Assembly: GCF_000956595.1 (NCBI RefSeq) | Contig: NZ_JYOO01000017.1 | Span: 54,882-118,881 of the forward strand | Length of the DNA stretch: 64,000 nt | Source of the DNA: Priestia aryabhattai B8W22 | GTDB lineage: Bacteria; Bacillota; Bacilli; Bacillales; Bacillaceae_H | Reading direction: 5' to 3' | Part shown: positions 46,401 to 54,988 of the stretch, piece after piece | How positions within the stretch are numbered: position 1 is the first letter of the stretch | Layout: each line of letters begins with the position of its first letter | Program-made: the position numbers and the translations under genes | The notes under the pieces: model-generated | The model's input: only the letters and a program-made list of their open reading frames with translations | The model's database searches: none | What the model was told of the DNA's origin: nothing

Positions 46401-46948
46401 TGTTCTAAAACAATATAATTTCCTTCTGTCAAAAGCTCGCTTTGATTCCAGAATCCTCGGTCATTAATTAACATACTCTCAATTTTAAATGTTCCCTGCC
46501 CTTTCACGCGCAGCGCTAAGCGGATAGAATCAGTAGATTGAGAGAACGGTATAATACCTTCACTGTTCATTTCAAATCTATGTATACCTACTTTTTGACG
46601 ATTTTTATATTCAATAATGAATAACTCGACGGAGACACTTTCACTTTTTGTCCCTTTGAAGACAAGCGTTTGCTGACTAGAAAAGTCAAATACAATATTC
46701 TCTTCTACAGGAGCTTGTTGAAAGTCGATATTCTGCTCGCGATAAGTTAGATACGTATAGTTGTTAGAATTCAAATCAACAGTAAAACTTCGGTCGTCTT
46801 CATTAAATGAAACAGCAGCTTGATGCTTTTTAAACCAGCCGCTATTCGCTTCGACTTCTGAAAACTCTAGGCTTGGAATGCGATGTGCTTTTGCCCAATC
46901 TCTTTTTTGCGTAATCGACTTCATACGCTTTTGAATATCACTGATCAT
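43436..46948 (-). CDS. Large CgeB-like glycosyltransferase with four N-terminal beta repeats
   Basis: 1170 residues. The first 620 or so hold four repeats of about 150 residues, each ending in a strand pattern like RLALRVKGQGTFKIESMLIN (also RLAVRVSGKGEFKLDDIIIN, FLIRVTESGFFKGLQIN, RIALRVSGKGEFDVHTISIN); these look like carbohydrate-binding beta-sandwiches. About 640-980 is a CgeB-type GT-B domain (IFDEFTTASYEHE, FWNKEDPVHF, FAGSYYRHHEER, FSRRVYEGLACGTPVIST). The remainder resembles a shortened GT2-like segment. It may bind and extend a long polymer. The ATG overlaps the upstream stop by one base (TAATG). Confidence 0.72.
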   Translation of the reverse strand: MISDIQKRMKSITQKRDWAKAHRIPSLEFSEVEANSGWFKKHQAAVSFNEDDRSFTVDLNSNNYTYLTYREQNIDFQQAPVEENIVFDFSSQQTLVFKGTKSESVSVELFIIEYKNRQKVGIHRFEMNSEGIIPFSQSTDSIRLALRVKGQGTFKIESMLINDRGFWNQSELLTEGNYIVLEQNQWYMPKSDQLYYDPFNKKFNVSFEDKQFAYVTHREGNAAFSAQPASPVAVHDDTLSVCFQGEKENAVDVRLAIVFYLDGKKVGTDELKLNNKKLIHFQEEYNAIRLAVRVSGKGEFKLDDIIINNVSYWWVHDVEVTVPKVTVDAPVKYALNEHSLKGWQESNNGVIYHPWNQLFQSKLKGQEFIHLTAQHFNTSENISVAVDHNSTYLITPAGEVYEGIELVVYAVGYKNNKQNEIHQLELNEKAELRFKKDTEHVEFLIRVTESGFFKGLQINIQEKPIEITNSAQLELQASDWFASAKKLVQLSASEKGLRGSINIEAGKNSYISYKETNNSFKMLPTHHIMTMQKGFEYEFTVKGKADEDVAVIPMFIGYSDEEKLQVLQLKFNSMTKVQIHPDITQFRIALRVSGKGEFDVHTISINEMKSIEREQSLDYVAKQEVDAFNMLPPKPIKEMKMAVIFDEFTTASYEHECKLIKMTPDNWLEVMTKEQPDLLMVESAWRGNGGVWNKRVGYYGEENMKPLYSLLAWCKEHNVPTVFWNKEDPVHFNRFIETARRFDYIFTTDENMVPYYQERAGHQNAFALPFAAQPAIHNPIKIVDERENKACFAGSYYRHHEERCIDMDRLLDAAAKVGLDIYDRNYIQNLKGLMPNHQFPDRFVPYVKGNLKYYEIDKAYKGYKVMINVNTVKESPTMFSRRVYEGLACGTPVISTYAQGIGEIFGDLVYMSEDPTNLHEEFKQLLEDERYYEEKALTGIRDVLTKHTYTHRLEYIIEKVGLNFAFELPTVTVVAIANTRQEFENIVDQFNRQAYENKQLYILVDTFDGYLDLYNKYNTKTIHTFVRSYMHNYLNIRDWISSEYVTYFGQDSYYGQNYLLDLMLSTTFTDSDFIGKTTHYSVENGKLEEKNAGQEYEFVRELSSQSSVAKTNVYSNLSLEQVINLFEQDQSLASYAKYGKQFFSNDKFNYLKLEDSSKDDITAMVNKIEL

Positions 46949-47205
46949 TATCTATGCCCCTTTGTTGCTTTATTTGTACCCATTCGCTTTCGAACCGTCC
47001 AATACTTTAGCGTTAACTTTCCTAGAAAAGAACGGCTGATAGCCGCATATCTTTTTTCTAGCATCGTATAGCGCTTTTGCAAATCCTGGTACTCTTTTAA
47101 TTCTTTTTCTCTTATGTTTAATTGTTCGATTAGTTCCGATTTAACCACTTGAAGTTCTTTTTCCAGAACTTCTACAGATACATGGCTATGGAGTTTGACA
47201 CCCAT
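46948..47205 (-). CDS. Small coiled-coil protein
   Basis: 85 residues. Residues about 10-55 are a charged heptad-rich coiled coil (VEVLEKELQVVKSELIEQL, KELKEYQDLQKRYTMLEKR) followed by a basic tail (RKRMGTNKATKGHR). No known family. Translational overlap TAATG with the 1170-residue glycosyltransferase suggests that the two products assemble together. Such short coiled coils are common N-terminal parts of glycosyltransferase multidomain proteins, so this could be a split-off module. Confidence 0.65.
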   Translation of the reverse strand: MGVKLHSHVSVEVLEKELQVVKSELIEQLNIREKELKEYQDLQKRYTMLEKRYAAISRSFLGKLTLKYWTVRKRMGTNKATKGHR

Positions 47206-47228
47206 ACGCGTAAGTTCCTCCTTTTACG

Positions 47229-48512
47229 TTATATTGCTTGATAGACTTTCAAAAATTGAACTTGTTCACTTTCCCAGTTGTACTTGAACTTCGCTGTTTT
47301 ACAGTTGTTGCTCATCGTTTCGCGCAGCATAGGATCTCGTAATAACTGATTAACAGCACTCGCAATCTCTTTGTAATCATGCGAATCTACACACAATCCA
47401 ATATGCTCGCCTTCTACTACTTTTTTAATCTCTGGAAAGTCGCATGCTACCACCGGTACATCGCTCATAATGTATTCAAACAACTTATTTGAAGAAGCGG
47501 AATAGTGATTGAAGCACACATTATTTAATACTTGAAAACCTAAGTACGCATTTTTTGTATACTTCGGTAAGTCTTGCAGGGGTACTTTTGGAATAAACTT
47601 CACTTTATCTTCTAACTTCATTTCAGCTACCATACGCTCTAGCTCTGGCTTGATGCGTCCGTCTCCAATAAAAACTAACGTTCCTTCTTTAAATAACGGC
47701 GCCGCTTGAACAAGCTTTTCAAGACCTCGTCCCGTTTGAATGCCGCCTTGATACAGCAGAATTTTTTCATTTGCAGGAAGTCCTAAACGTTCGTGCAAAT
47801 TCGCTTGTTGCTGCTGCTTATTTTTTGGTCGAAACGGATAGTTATAGACAACGTTTGGATAGAAGCCATATAAATCTTCATTGTATTTTGCACGTGTATG
47901 ATTTTCTACAATCATAGAGTCAATTTTATTAATAAAGAACGACTCCATTTTTGCGTATACGCCGCTGTCATAGCCCGTTCTACTCGTTTGCACTTCATGA
48001 GAATCATAGACAAGATACTTACGCTTAAAGCGAAGCTTTGAACAGATAAACCCTTGAGGAAGCGTATTTAAATCATTCGAGTGATAAATCTCGTACTTCT
48101 TCTTCCTGCCTTTTAAAATCATCCTTAAGATAATGCTTCCTCTTACCCAGACTACTTGGAGCTTCGTTTTTAATAACAGCGCGGCTACAATTGTAACAGG
48201 AAGGACTGCATAAGGAGCTACGTACGCTGCTCCTAACCACAGCAAAAAAGCGATCAGAGCGAGCACTTTATATTTTAGAAGTGCACGATACGCTTTTTTC
48301 ATAAAAAGCAGCGAAGAAGGGTAGCGCTTTACGCGATGAACGTGAAAATGTTCATTTACTTCTTCATACTGTTTTAAATCCGGATTGTTCGGATCGTGAA
48401 TACAAATTAAATCAACGGCGTAACCATTCTCTGATAAAGCCGTACATTCGCGCAGGACGCGCGCATCATTGGTAAAATGATTCCATACAAACATACAGAC
48501 ATTTTTTCTCAT
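47229..48512 (-). CDS. Glycosyltransferase family 4
   Basis: 427 residues. Starts CMFVWNHFTNDARVLRECTAL, has a hydrophobic pair of helices (about 75-115), the second Rossmann domain with ILLYQGGIQTGRGLEKLV and the donor motif EYIMSDVPVVACDFPEI. Such membrane-associated GT4 enzymes add a sugar to a lipid-linked chain on the cytoplasmic face. Its GTG/ATG region overlaps the upstream GT gene by four bases. Confidence 0.8.
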   Translation of the reverse strand: MRKNVCMFVWNHFTNDARVLRECTALSENGYAVDLICIHDPNNPDLKQYEEVNEHFHVHRVKRYPSSLLFMKKAYRALLKYKVLALIAFLLWLGAAYVAPYAVLPVTIVAALLLKTKLQVVWVRGSIILRMILKGRKKKYEIYHSNDLNTLPQGFICSKLRFKRKYLVYDSHEVQTSRTGYDSGVYAKMESFFINKIDSMIVENHTRAKYNEDLYGFYPNVVYNYPFRPKNKQQQQANLHERLGLPANEKILLYQGGIQTGRGLEKLVQAAPLFKEGTLVFIGDGRIKPELERMVAEMKLEDKVKFIPKVPLQDLPKYTKNAYLGFQVLNNVCFNHYSASSNKLFEYIMSDVPVVACDFPEIKKVVEGEHIGLCVDSHDYKEIASAVNQLLRDPMLRETMSNNCKTAKFKYNWESEQVQFLKVYQAI

Positions 48513-49762
48513 AATACTTCAACCTTATCCACTGATTCTGTCTGCTCCACGTGCAGTGGTTCAGAACTTTTATTCTCAATTAAACGTATTAATACTTCGA
48601 TATTTTTCTCCCAGAAGAAGTGCTTTTTTACATAATTTAAGCTGTTGCGAGACATTTCACCTCTTTTAGAAGGGTGCTGATACAAGTACAGAATATGTCT
48701 GAGCATCTCATCTGCTGTATTTGTCTCTGATACAATTCCAGCTTCATGTGAAACAATAACGTCTTTGGCATAGCCAGAAACCGATGCGACAATCGGGATT
48801 CCACACGTCATGTAATCAATGATCTTACCAGGAAGAACCGTTTCAAATACTTGCTTACCGTTCAACGTCACAATTCCAATATGATGCTCAGAAATAATAT
48901 GTAAACATTCTTGACGGGTAGTTGGCTTAATAAATCGAACATTTGTTAACTTATGCTCTTTGGCAAAGCGCACAAATTCTTTCTTTTTAAATCCATATCC
49001 CATGACCGTCAATTCAATATTATACTCATTTAGTTCTTTTGCAAGGTCCATTAGAACCGTTACATCTTGTGCTAAACCAATATTGCCTGCATACATAACT
49101 TTAAATACATCGCTTCCAGATTCAATCATTGAAATCTCATTACGGTTTGCAGCATTAGGCATAAAGTGAATTTTGTTTAACGGAATGGCATATTTCTCTG
49201 TCATAAAACGAATAAAGCCTTCACTGTTTACAATAATATGATCGGCTTTTACATAGAGAATTTTCTCTAGGCGGCTAAACACAGAAATAACGACCGGGTA
49301 ATTAAACACCCCTACGCCTTTTAACGATTCAGGCCATAAATCTCGAATGTCTAAAATAAGCGGCCTTCGATAACGGTATTTGGCAAGCAGCCCGACGACA
49401 GCAATAAAAATAGGCGGAGATGTAACAAAAACCACATCGTACTGTTTTCGGTCAGTTAAAATGAATAACATCATTTTAAAAGCAATTTCTAAATAATACA
49501 TTAAACGGTTGATAATACTTCTAGAATACTTGCGATTTTTCACACCAATGCGCGTTACATCATTTTCTTCATCAATTGACTCATCATCCCAAAACTGTTC
49601 GTCATGATAGATCTTTTTATTTGGATATGTGGGCTCAGTCGTCAGTACATTTACGTCATAATTTTCATCTTTTAAGAGCTTATATATGTTTTTTATACGA
49701 TTTCCTGCACTACCGATTTCAGGATAGAAATGTTGAGAAATCACAAGTACCCTTTTTGTCAA
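48509..49762 (-). CDS. Glycosyltransferase family 4 (WbuB-like)
   Basis: 417 residues from a TTG at 49762, preceded by TTGGAGTGAAG; a GTG nine codons earlier lies inside a hairpin and has no site. RVLVISQHFYPEIGSAGNRI opens the protein, VMYAGNIGLAQDVTVLMDLA starts the second Rossmann domain, and IIDYMTCGIPIVASVSG carries the donor-binding region. Resembles WbuB-type fucosamine or amino-sugar transferases; the donor is not certain. Confidence 0.8.
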   Translation of the reverse strand: MTKRVLVISQHFYPEIGSAGNRIKNIYKLLKDENYDVNVLTTEPTYPNKKIYHDEQFWDDESIDEENDVTRIGVKNRKYSRSIINRLMYYLEIAFKMMLFILTDRKQYDVVFVTSPPIFIAVVGLLAKYRYRRPLILDIRDLWPESLKGVGVFNYPVVISVFSRLEKILYVKADHIIVNSEGFIRFMTEKYAIPLNKIHFMPNAANRNEISMIESGSDVFKVMYAGNIGLAQDVTVLMDLAKELNEYNIELTVMGYGFKKKEFVRFAKEHKLTNVRFIKPTTRQECLHIISEHHIGIVTLNGKQVFETVLPGKIIDYMTCGIPIVASVSGYAKDVIVSHEAGIVSETNTADEMLRHILYLYQHPSKRGEMSRNSLNYVKKHFFWEKNIEVLIRLIENKSSEPLHVEQTESVDKVEVL

Positions 49763-49783
49763 AGCAACTTCACTCCAATACAA

Positions 49784-49814
49784 TTTCACTAGCTCGCCAA
49801 GCGAACTAGTGAAA
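49784..49814. other. Hairpin between galU and the GT4 gene
   Basis: TTTCACTAG and CTAGTGAAA arms with inner TCG/CGA pairs. No T-run on either side; it covers the alternative GTG start of the GT4 gene and may modulate its translation. Confidence 0.45.
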
Positions 49815-49820
49815 CATCAA

Positions 49821-50702
49821 TTAAGCTTTTACGTTTTCTCTTTGTAATAGCTCATCCATAAATGTAAGTAAATCTTCACGTAAATCTTCATGCTGAAGAG
49901 CAAATTCTAGCGACGTTTGAATAAATCCTAGCTTTTCACCTACGTCGTAACGTTTACCTTCAAAGTCATATGCAAACACGCGCTGAATCTCGTTCAGCTT
50001 TTGAATCGCATCCGTTAATTGAATCTCTCCACCAGCGCCTACTTCCTGCTGTTCTAAAAACTTAAAGATTTCAGGCGTAAAGATATAACGTCCCATAATA
50101 GCTAGATTAGAAGGTGCTGTTCCTAATGCCGGCTTTTCAACAAATGTATCCACTTGATAACGGCGGCCGTTGCTTGAAATAGGATCTACAATACCATAAC
50201 GGTTCGTTTCGTTTTCTGGAACCGTCTGCACACCAATCACAGAAGATAACGTTTCGTCATACTGATTCATCAACTGACGCAAGCAAGGCGTTTCAGCTTG
50301 AACAATGTCGTCTCCTAACAGTACAGCAAACGGCTCATCTCCGATAAATTTACGCGCACACCAAACCGCATGCCCTAATCCTTTTGGCTCTTTTTGACGG
50401 ATGTAGTGAATTTCTACGTTCGCTGATTGACGCACTTTTTCTAGAAGTTCGAACTTTTCTTTTTCTACTAGGTTTTGTTCTAGTTCAGGAGCATTATCAA
50501 AATGATCTTCAATCGCACGTTTTCCTTTACCCGTTACGATAATAATATCTTCAATACCAGATTCAATTGCTTCTTCAATAATGTACTGAATAGTCGGTTT
50601 GTCTACAATTGGAAGCATTTCTTTTGGCATTGCTTTCGTTGCTGGCAAGAAACGTGTACCTAATCCTGCAGCTGGAATAATCGCTTTTTTTACTTTTGAC
50701 AT
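49821..50702 (-). CDS. galU: UTP-glucose-1-phosphate uridylyltransferase
   Basis: 293 residues, full length. [20 protein letters not shown] is the nucleotide-binding signature with [24 protein letters not shown] and [21 protein letters not shown] are family-typical. It makes UDP-glucose from UTP and glucose 1-phosphate, feeding UDP-glucose dehydrogenase at 55995. GtaB is the B. subtilis name. Confidence 0.94.
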   Translation of the reverse strand: MSKVKKAIIPAAGLGTRFLPATKAMPKEMLPIVDKPTIQYIIEEAIESGIEDIIIVTGKGKRAIEDHFDNAPELEQNLVEKEKFELLEKVRQSANVEIHYIRQKEPKGLGHAVWCARKFIGDEPFAVLLGDDIVQAETPCLRQLMNQYDETLSSVIGVQTVPENETNRYGIVDPISSNGRRYQVDTFVEKPALGTAPSNLAIMGRYIFTPEIFKFLEQQEVGAGGEIQLTDAIQKLNEIQRVFAYDFEGKRYDVGEKLGFIQTSLEFALQHEDLREDLLTFMDELLQRENVKA

Positions 50703-50726
50703 GACTAAACTTCCCCCATCTACTAA

Positions 50727-51851
50727 TTACTTATTTTGAGCATTAAAATATTCACTAATTGCATCGGCAATACGTTTTGAAGCAAGGCCATCGCCATACG
50801 GATTCGATGCTTTAGACATACGTGCATATTCTTCTTCATTTGTTAAAAGCTCTTTAGCAAGTGAATAAATCGTTTCTTCTTCTACACCTGCAAGCTTTAA
50901 CGTTCCAGCTTCAATACCTTCAGGACGTTCGGTTGTATCACGAAGTACTAATACCGGCACACCTAATGAAGGAGCTTCTTCTTGCACGCCGCCTGAATCC
51001 GTTAAAATGATATGAGCACGTGAAGCGAAATTATGGAAGTCTACTACTTCTAGAGGTTCAATTAATTGAATGCGAGGATCATTTCCTAACACTTCATCTG
51101 CCAATTCACGAACAACAGGATTTAAATGCACAGGATAGACGACTTGTACGTCATCATGCTCCTCTACAATTCGTTTGATCGCACGGAACATATTACGCAT
51201 TGGTTCACCAAGGTTTTCACGACGGTGAGCGGTTAATAAAATTAAACGGTCATTTCCTACACGATCTAATACCGGATGAGAATATTCTTCTAACACGGTT
51301 GTTTTTAATGCATCAATTGCCGTGTTTCCTGTAATAAATAACGTTTCTTCTTTTTTGTTTTCTTGCAATAAGTTATGAGCAGACTTTGTAGTAGGAGCAA
51401 AATGAAGGTCCGCTAATACACCTGTTAATTGGCGGTTCATCTCTTCTGGGTACGGAGAATATTTATTCCATGTACGAAGACCCGCTTCTACATGACCTAC
51501 TTTAATTTGATTATAAAAAGCCGCAAGACCTGCGATGAAGGTTGTTGTTGTATCGCCGTGTACCAGTACGATATCAGGCTGAACTTCTTTCATGACTTGA
51601 TCTAGTCCTTGAAGTCCCCGTGTTGTTACGTCCATAAGCGTTTGACGGTCCTTCATAATGTTCAAGTCGTGATCCGGTGTAATGTCAAACACACGCAGCA
51701 CTTGATCTAGCATTTCACGGTGCTGAGCTGTTACTGTCACGATAGATTCAAATTCTTCTGAACGTTTATTTAATTCTAATACAAGGGGAGCCATTTTAAT
51801 GGCTTCTGGACGTGTTCCAAAAATCGTCATTACTTTAATACGCTGTTGCAA
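50727..51851 (-). CDS. mnaA: UDP-N-acetylglucosamine 2-epimerase (non-hydrolysing)
   Basis: 374 residues from a TTG at 51851 (AGGTGACTACA upstream); a GTG three codons earlier at 51860 is the alternative. Motifs: TIFGTRPEAIKMAPL, VHGDTTTTF, HVEAGLRT, TAHRRENLG and TDSGGVQEEAPSLG. It interconverts UDP-GlcNAc and UDP-ManNAc, giving the substrate of the WecC-like dehydrogenase at 38348 (and of teichoic acid linkage units). Confidence 0.9.
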   Translation of the reverse strand: MQQRIKVMTIFGTRPEAIKMAPLVLELNKRSEEFESIVTVTAQHREMLDQVLRVFDITPDHDLNIMKDRQTLMDVTTRGLQGLDQVMKEVQPDIVLVHGDTTTTFIAGLAAFYNQIKVGHVEAGLRTWNKYSPYPEEMNRQLTGVLADLHFAPTTKSAHNLLQENKKEETLFITGNTAIDALKTTVLEEYSHPVLDRVGNDRLILLTAHRRENLGEPMRNMFRAIKRIVEEHDDVQVVYPVHLNPVVRELADEVLGNDPRIQLIEPLEVVDFHNFASRAHIILTDSGGVQEEAPSLGVPVLVLRDTTERPEGIEAGTLKLAGVEEETIYSLAKELLTNEEEYARMSKASNPYGDGLASKRIADAISEYFNAQNK

Positions 51852-51911
51852 TGTAGTCACCTAGTTTCATTAAATTATGTATAAAAGCACTAGTATTTTT
51901 AATAGAAAATA

Positions 51912-52082
51912 CTAGTCTCTTTTTTTATAAAGTTCTTGTTCTTTCTGCTGAATGGCATGTGCTAAATGTTTCTTTAAAATCAGCAGCTGATCGTAAGATG
52001 CATCTTGGTAAATATACCGCACAGCCTTTTTTACACTCTTAGGTAAATGATCAAATTCTTTCATGATTTCTATACTGCTCAA
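51912..52082 (-). CDS. Small helical protein of 56 residues
   Basis: Minus-strand frame from a TTG at 52082 with GAGGGTAGAAG upstream to TAG at 51912. The product is charged and helical (KEFDHLPKSVKKAVRYIY, YDQLLILKKHLAHAIQQK), no membrane segment. An internal ATG at the seventh codon is an alternative start. It lies 20 bases after the cpsB stop and in the same operon. No family recognised. Confidence 0.6.
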   Translation of the reverse strand: MSSIEIMKEFDHLPKSVKKAVRYIYQDASYDQLLILKKHLAHAIQQKEQELYKKRD

Positions 52083-52102
52083 TAGCTTCTACCCTCTAGG
52101 CA

Positions 52103-52870
52103 TTAAAAAATACCTAGAAACTTTTTCCGCATAATTTTTTCCGGAGACTCTTTGTAGCACTGTGTTCCGTCGACGACGCATTGAGCATTTTCTAGAAACA
52201 TATAATAATAGTCTCTTCCATGCTCACTTTCAATCACATCAATCGCCTCTTGCATATGAAAAGAGCGATGTTGGAGGTTATGGGCGTCTGAGGAAACAAA
52301 ATGCACGAGGTTGGCGTCTATTAACTGGTGAGAAAATTTCTTTATTTTCTTTCCAAAGTGTCCAACCAAGCTAGAAGCTGTAACTTGAGCTAATGCTCCT
52401 TTATTAATAAAGTTATAGAGAAGATCAGGATCTTCTAACAACCGGCTGTTTCGTTCTGGATGGACGATAATAGGGATGATTCCTTGTGATTGAATATCAA
52501 ACAGCAGCCGCTCCGCATATCGAGGGACTTGACTCGAAGGAAATTCAACAAACAAGTATTTTCCCGTATTGTTTAAAGTGAGTATTTTGTTTTGATGATA
52601 GTCTTCCAAGATTTCACCGTAAATACGGTTTTCTTGACCAGGTAAAATGGTTAATGGCACCCCTTCACGAAGTAATAAACCATTTAACTGTTCAACACTC
52701 TGTAAAATAGCTTCTTTTTCATTATGATATCTGCCATTCTGATGATGAGGCGTAGCAACAATAGCCGTAATGCCTTCTGATACCGCCCGCTTTGCCATTT
52801 CGATACTCATCTCACTACTTGCAGAACCGTCATCGACATTAGGCAAAATGTGACAATGTAAGTCAATCAT
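52103..52870 (-). CDS. ywqE: CpsB/YwqE-type tyrosine-protein phosphatase, intact
   Basis: 255 residues, PHP-type metal phosphatase with all motifs: MIDLHCHILPNVDDGS, ATPHHQNG, IIVHPERN and FVSSDAHN. It removes phosphate from the tyrosine cluster of the kinase encoded at 53264, controlling polymer synthesis. The paralogues at 31260 and 32307 lack these residues, so this is the likely active enzyme. It is separated from the kinase by a terminator and 390 bases, hence transcribed on its own. Confidence 0.88.
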   Translation of the reverse strand: MIDLHCHILPNVDDGSASSEMSIEMAKRAVSEGITAIVATPHHQNGRYHNEKEAILQSVEQLNGLLLREGVPLTILPGQENRIYGEILEDYHQNKILTLNNTGKYLFVEFPSSQVPRYAERLLFDIQSQGIIPIIVHPERNSRLLEDPDLLYNFINKGALAQVTASSLVGHFGKKIKKFSHQLIDANLVHFVSSDAHNLQHRSFHMQEAIDVIESEHGRDYYYMFLENAQCVVDGTQCYKESPEKIMRKKFLGIF

Positions 52871-53225
52871 CTACCCTCACCCCTATCCTTCTTAAGACCT
52901 AATTAAAGCAATACTTATGTTAGCATATTACAACATGTATTTCTATGTCTTTTTTTGTCGAAACATCTGCAAATCAACGCCCTGTAAATATTTAAGAATA
53001 GTCTGAATAAATCTATTCATTTCATTTGAACTACTGAACAAGCCCTAAAAAGCGCTGTTTACCGAGAAAAACCTACTTTTTAGCTATCTTGCCAATACAT
53101 GAACAAATAGAAAAATTTTACTAATTCTTTATAAATACTTCACCTATGAAAAATCTCACATTTTAAACTTTCTATAACAATAGTCATAATTTTTTATACG
53201 TTTCTTCTATAAAAATACGCCAAAA
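52871..53225. other. Gene-free stretch upstream of the phosphatase
   Basis: AT-rich, should contain the promoter of the phosphatase operon. No ORF or repeat seen; no promoter could be assigned with confidence. Confidence 0.35.
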
Positions 53226-53261
53226 AGCCTCCCCGCTAGCAAAAGCTAGCGGGGAGGCTTT
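53224..53261 (-). terminator. Terminator of the tyrosine kinase operon
   Basis: A perfect 17-bp stem, AAAGCCTCCCCGCTAGC and its complement around AAAA, then on the minus strand TTTTTGGCG. Very strong. Confidence 0.9.
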
Positions 53262-53263
53262 AA

Positions 53264-53974
53264 TTAATTGCTACCATAATAGTAATAGTAGTTACCTTCT
53301 TCTACTTTGCGGTTATTTAACACAACCCCAAGCAGTTTGCCTTTCGCACTACTTAACAGCTCTTTCGATTTTAACGCAGCGTCTTTCTCTGTTTTACCGC
53401 TGCTGACTACTAAAATTGTGCCGTCTACTTGATTCGCTAAAATCTGCGCATCAGCTACAGCTAAAATCGGAGGCGTATCAAAAATGATCATATCAAACTG
53501 CTCTTTCATTTCTTTTAACAACTCAGCCATCTGAACAGATGCTAGCAGTTCAGATGGATTCGGTGGAATCGGACCGCTTGTTAGAACAGAAAGATGAGGA
53601 ATTTCTGATTCTTGAACCGCTTGCGCTAACGTAGACTGACGAGTTAATACATTCGTAAGACCAATGTGGTTTTCTAATCGGAACGTGTAATGACCCGTTG
53701 GTTTACGTAAATCAGCGTCAATGAGTAATACGTTTAAACCTTGCTGCGCGTAAACCGTTGCTAGATTAGAAGTCGTTGTGGACTTCCCTTCTTCAGCACC
53801 GCTTGATGTGACAACAATCGTTTTAATGTCTTGATCAACGTTTGAGAACTGAATATTTGTACGAATCGTACGATACTGTTCTGCTACAGGATCTTTTGGA
53901 CTGTTATGAGCTAGCAAACGTCTTTTTAACGTCAGCATTTTATCATTTTTTTGAGCTTTGTTTTTACGAGCCAT
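53264..53974 (-). CDS. ywqD: CpsD/YwqD-type tyrosine kinase
   Basis: 236 residues from the ATG at 53974 (AAAGAGGTGAGACG; a longer frame has no site). BY-kinase motifs: VVTSSGAEEGKSTTTSNLA (Walker A), LLIDADLRKP (Walker A'), FDMIIFDTPP (Walker B) and a C-terminal tyrosine cluster EGNYYYYYGSN that is autophosphorylated. It works with the membrane modulator at 53964 and is reset by the phosphatase. The start overlaps the modulator gene by 11 bases. Confidence 0.92.
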   Translation of the reverse strand: MARKNKAQKNDKMLTLKRRLLAHNSPKDPVAEQYRTIRTNIQFSNVDQDIKTIVVTSSGAEEGKSTTTSNLATVYAQQGLNVLLIDADLRKPTGHYTFRLENHIGLTNVLTRQSTLAQAVQESEIPHLSVLTSGPIPPNPSELLASVQMAELLKEMKEQFDMIIFDTPPILAVADAQILANQVDGTILVVSSGKTEKDAALKSKELLSSAKGKLLGVVLNNRKVEEGNYYYYYGSN

Positions 53975-54716
53975 ACGTCTCACCTCTTTGCGGTACACGA
54001 GCAGCTACATCTGGTCGCGATACGTTTGTTGGCTTAGGCACATCTTTAATATTCGTGACGACTCCAATGACAGGAAGGTCTAGAATATTTTCAATATCTT
54101 GCTCGGTTTTTAACGTGTTGTCTAAGTACTCAAGTAAAAATGAAAGTCCAATACCTATAATTAAACCAACTACTACTGCAATCGCAATATTTAAAAGCGG
54201 CTGGGGTTTGATTGGACTAGCACTTTCACCAACCGTTGCTTTTGACAGCACTTTGACATTGTCTACATTCATAAGCTTAGGCACTTGTTTTTGAAAAACA
54301 GAAGCTGTTGTATTTGCAATTTGAGCTGCACGTTTTGCGCTTGTATCTTGTACGACAATCCGTGCTACCTGCGAGTTCTGAGCACTTGTTACTTGTATCT
54401 GACCACTTAGAGATTGAGCGGACGTATCAAGTTTTAACTCTTTCACCACTTTATCTAAGATAGCCGGACTTGTAATAATATCATTATAGGTGTTGATAAG
54501 CTGTACGTTTGTTTGAACAGTTTGTGTATTATACAGCTGCTGATCGTTTTTCGCTTGATTGACTAAAATTTGTGTTTTTGATTCATACACAGGCGTTAGC
54601 ACAAAAAAGCTAATCACTCCACTTACGGTTGCAGCGATAATTGTAATTAGTACAATAAGCCAAAGACGCTTACGCAGCACTGCAAACAACTCTCGCAAAC
54701 TAATTGTCTCTTCCAT
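53964..54716 (-). CDS. ywqC: Chain-length determinant/kinase modulator (YwqC/CapA-like)
   Basis: 250 residues with two membrane helices (about 17-38 and 175-196) flanking an extracellular Wzz-like loop (VYESKTQILVNQAKND, NTQTVQTNVQLINTYNDI). The C-terminal cytoplasmic tail (DLPVIGVVTNIKDVPKPT) contacts and activates the kinase. GGAGGTCAACT ribosome site. First gene of the kinase operon. Confidence 0.9.
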   Translation of the reverse strand: MEETISLRELFAVLRKRLWLIVLITIIAATVSGVISFFVLTPVYESKTQILVNQAKNDQQLYNTQTVQTNVQLINTYNDIITSPAILDKVVKELKLDTSAQSLSGQIQVTSAQNSQVARIVVQDTSAKRAAQIANTTASVFQKQVPKLMNVDNVKVLSKATVGESASPIKPQPLLNIAIAVVVGLIIGIGLSFLLEYLDNTLKTEQDIENILDLPVIGVVTNIKDVPKPTNVSRPDVAARVPQRGETYGS

Positions 54717-54988
54717 AGTTGACCTCCGAACTTAGTAACTTCTAAAAAATCTGTATACTTTTCATTATAATTCACAAAAGTTGTTTTAACTATGGGTTTT
54801 TGTAAACTATAACTAAAAATTTACAGCCCTTAACTCTCTTCGCCATTTTTATATCGACAGTAAAATAAAATTATTTACTTTTATTTTGCTGTTTTATTGA
54901 ATTAACTTTGACCACCTGTCAATCTCAATGCTATTCACTTTGGGCCTTCGGCTTCATTCATCTCGAAATATTATTTTTAGAATACTAT

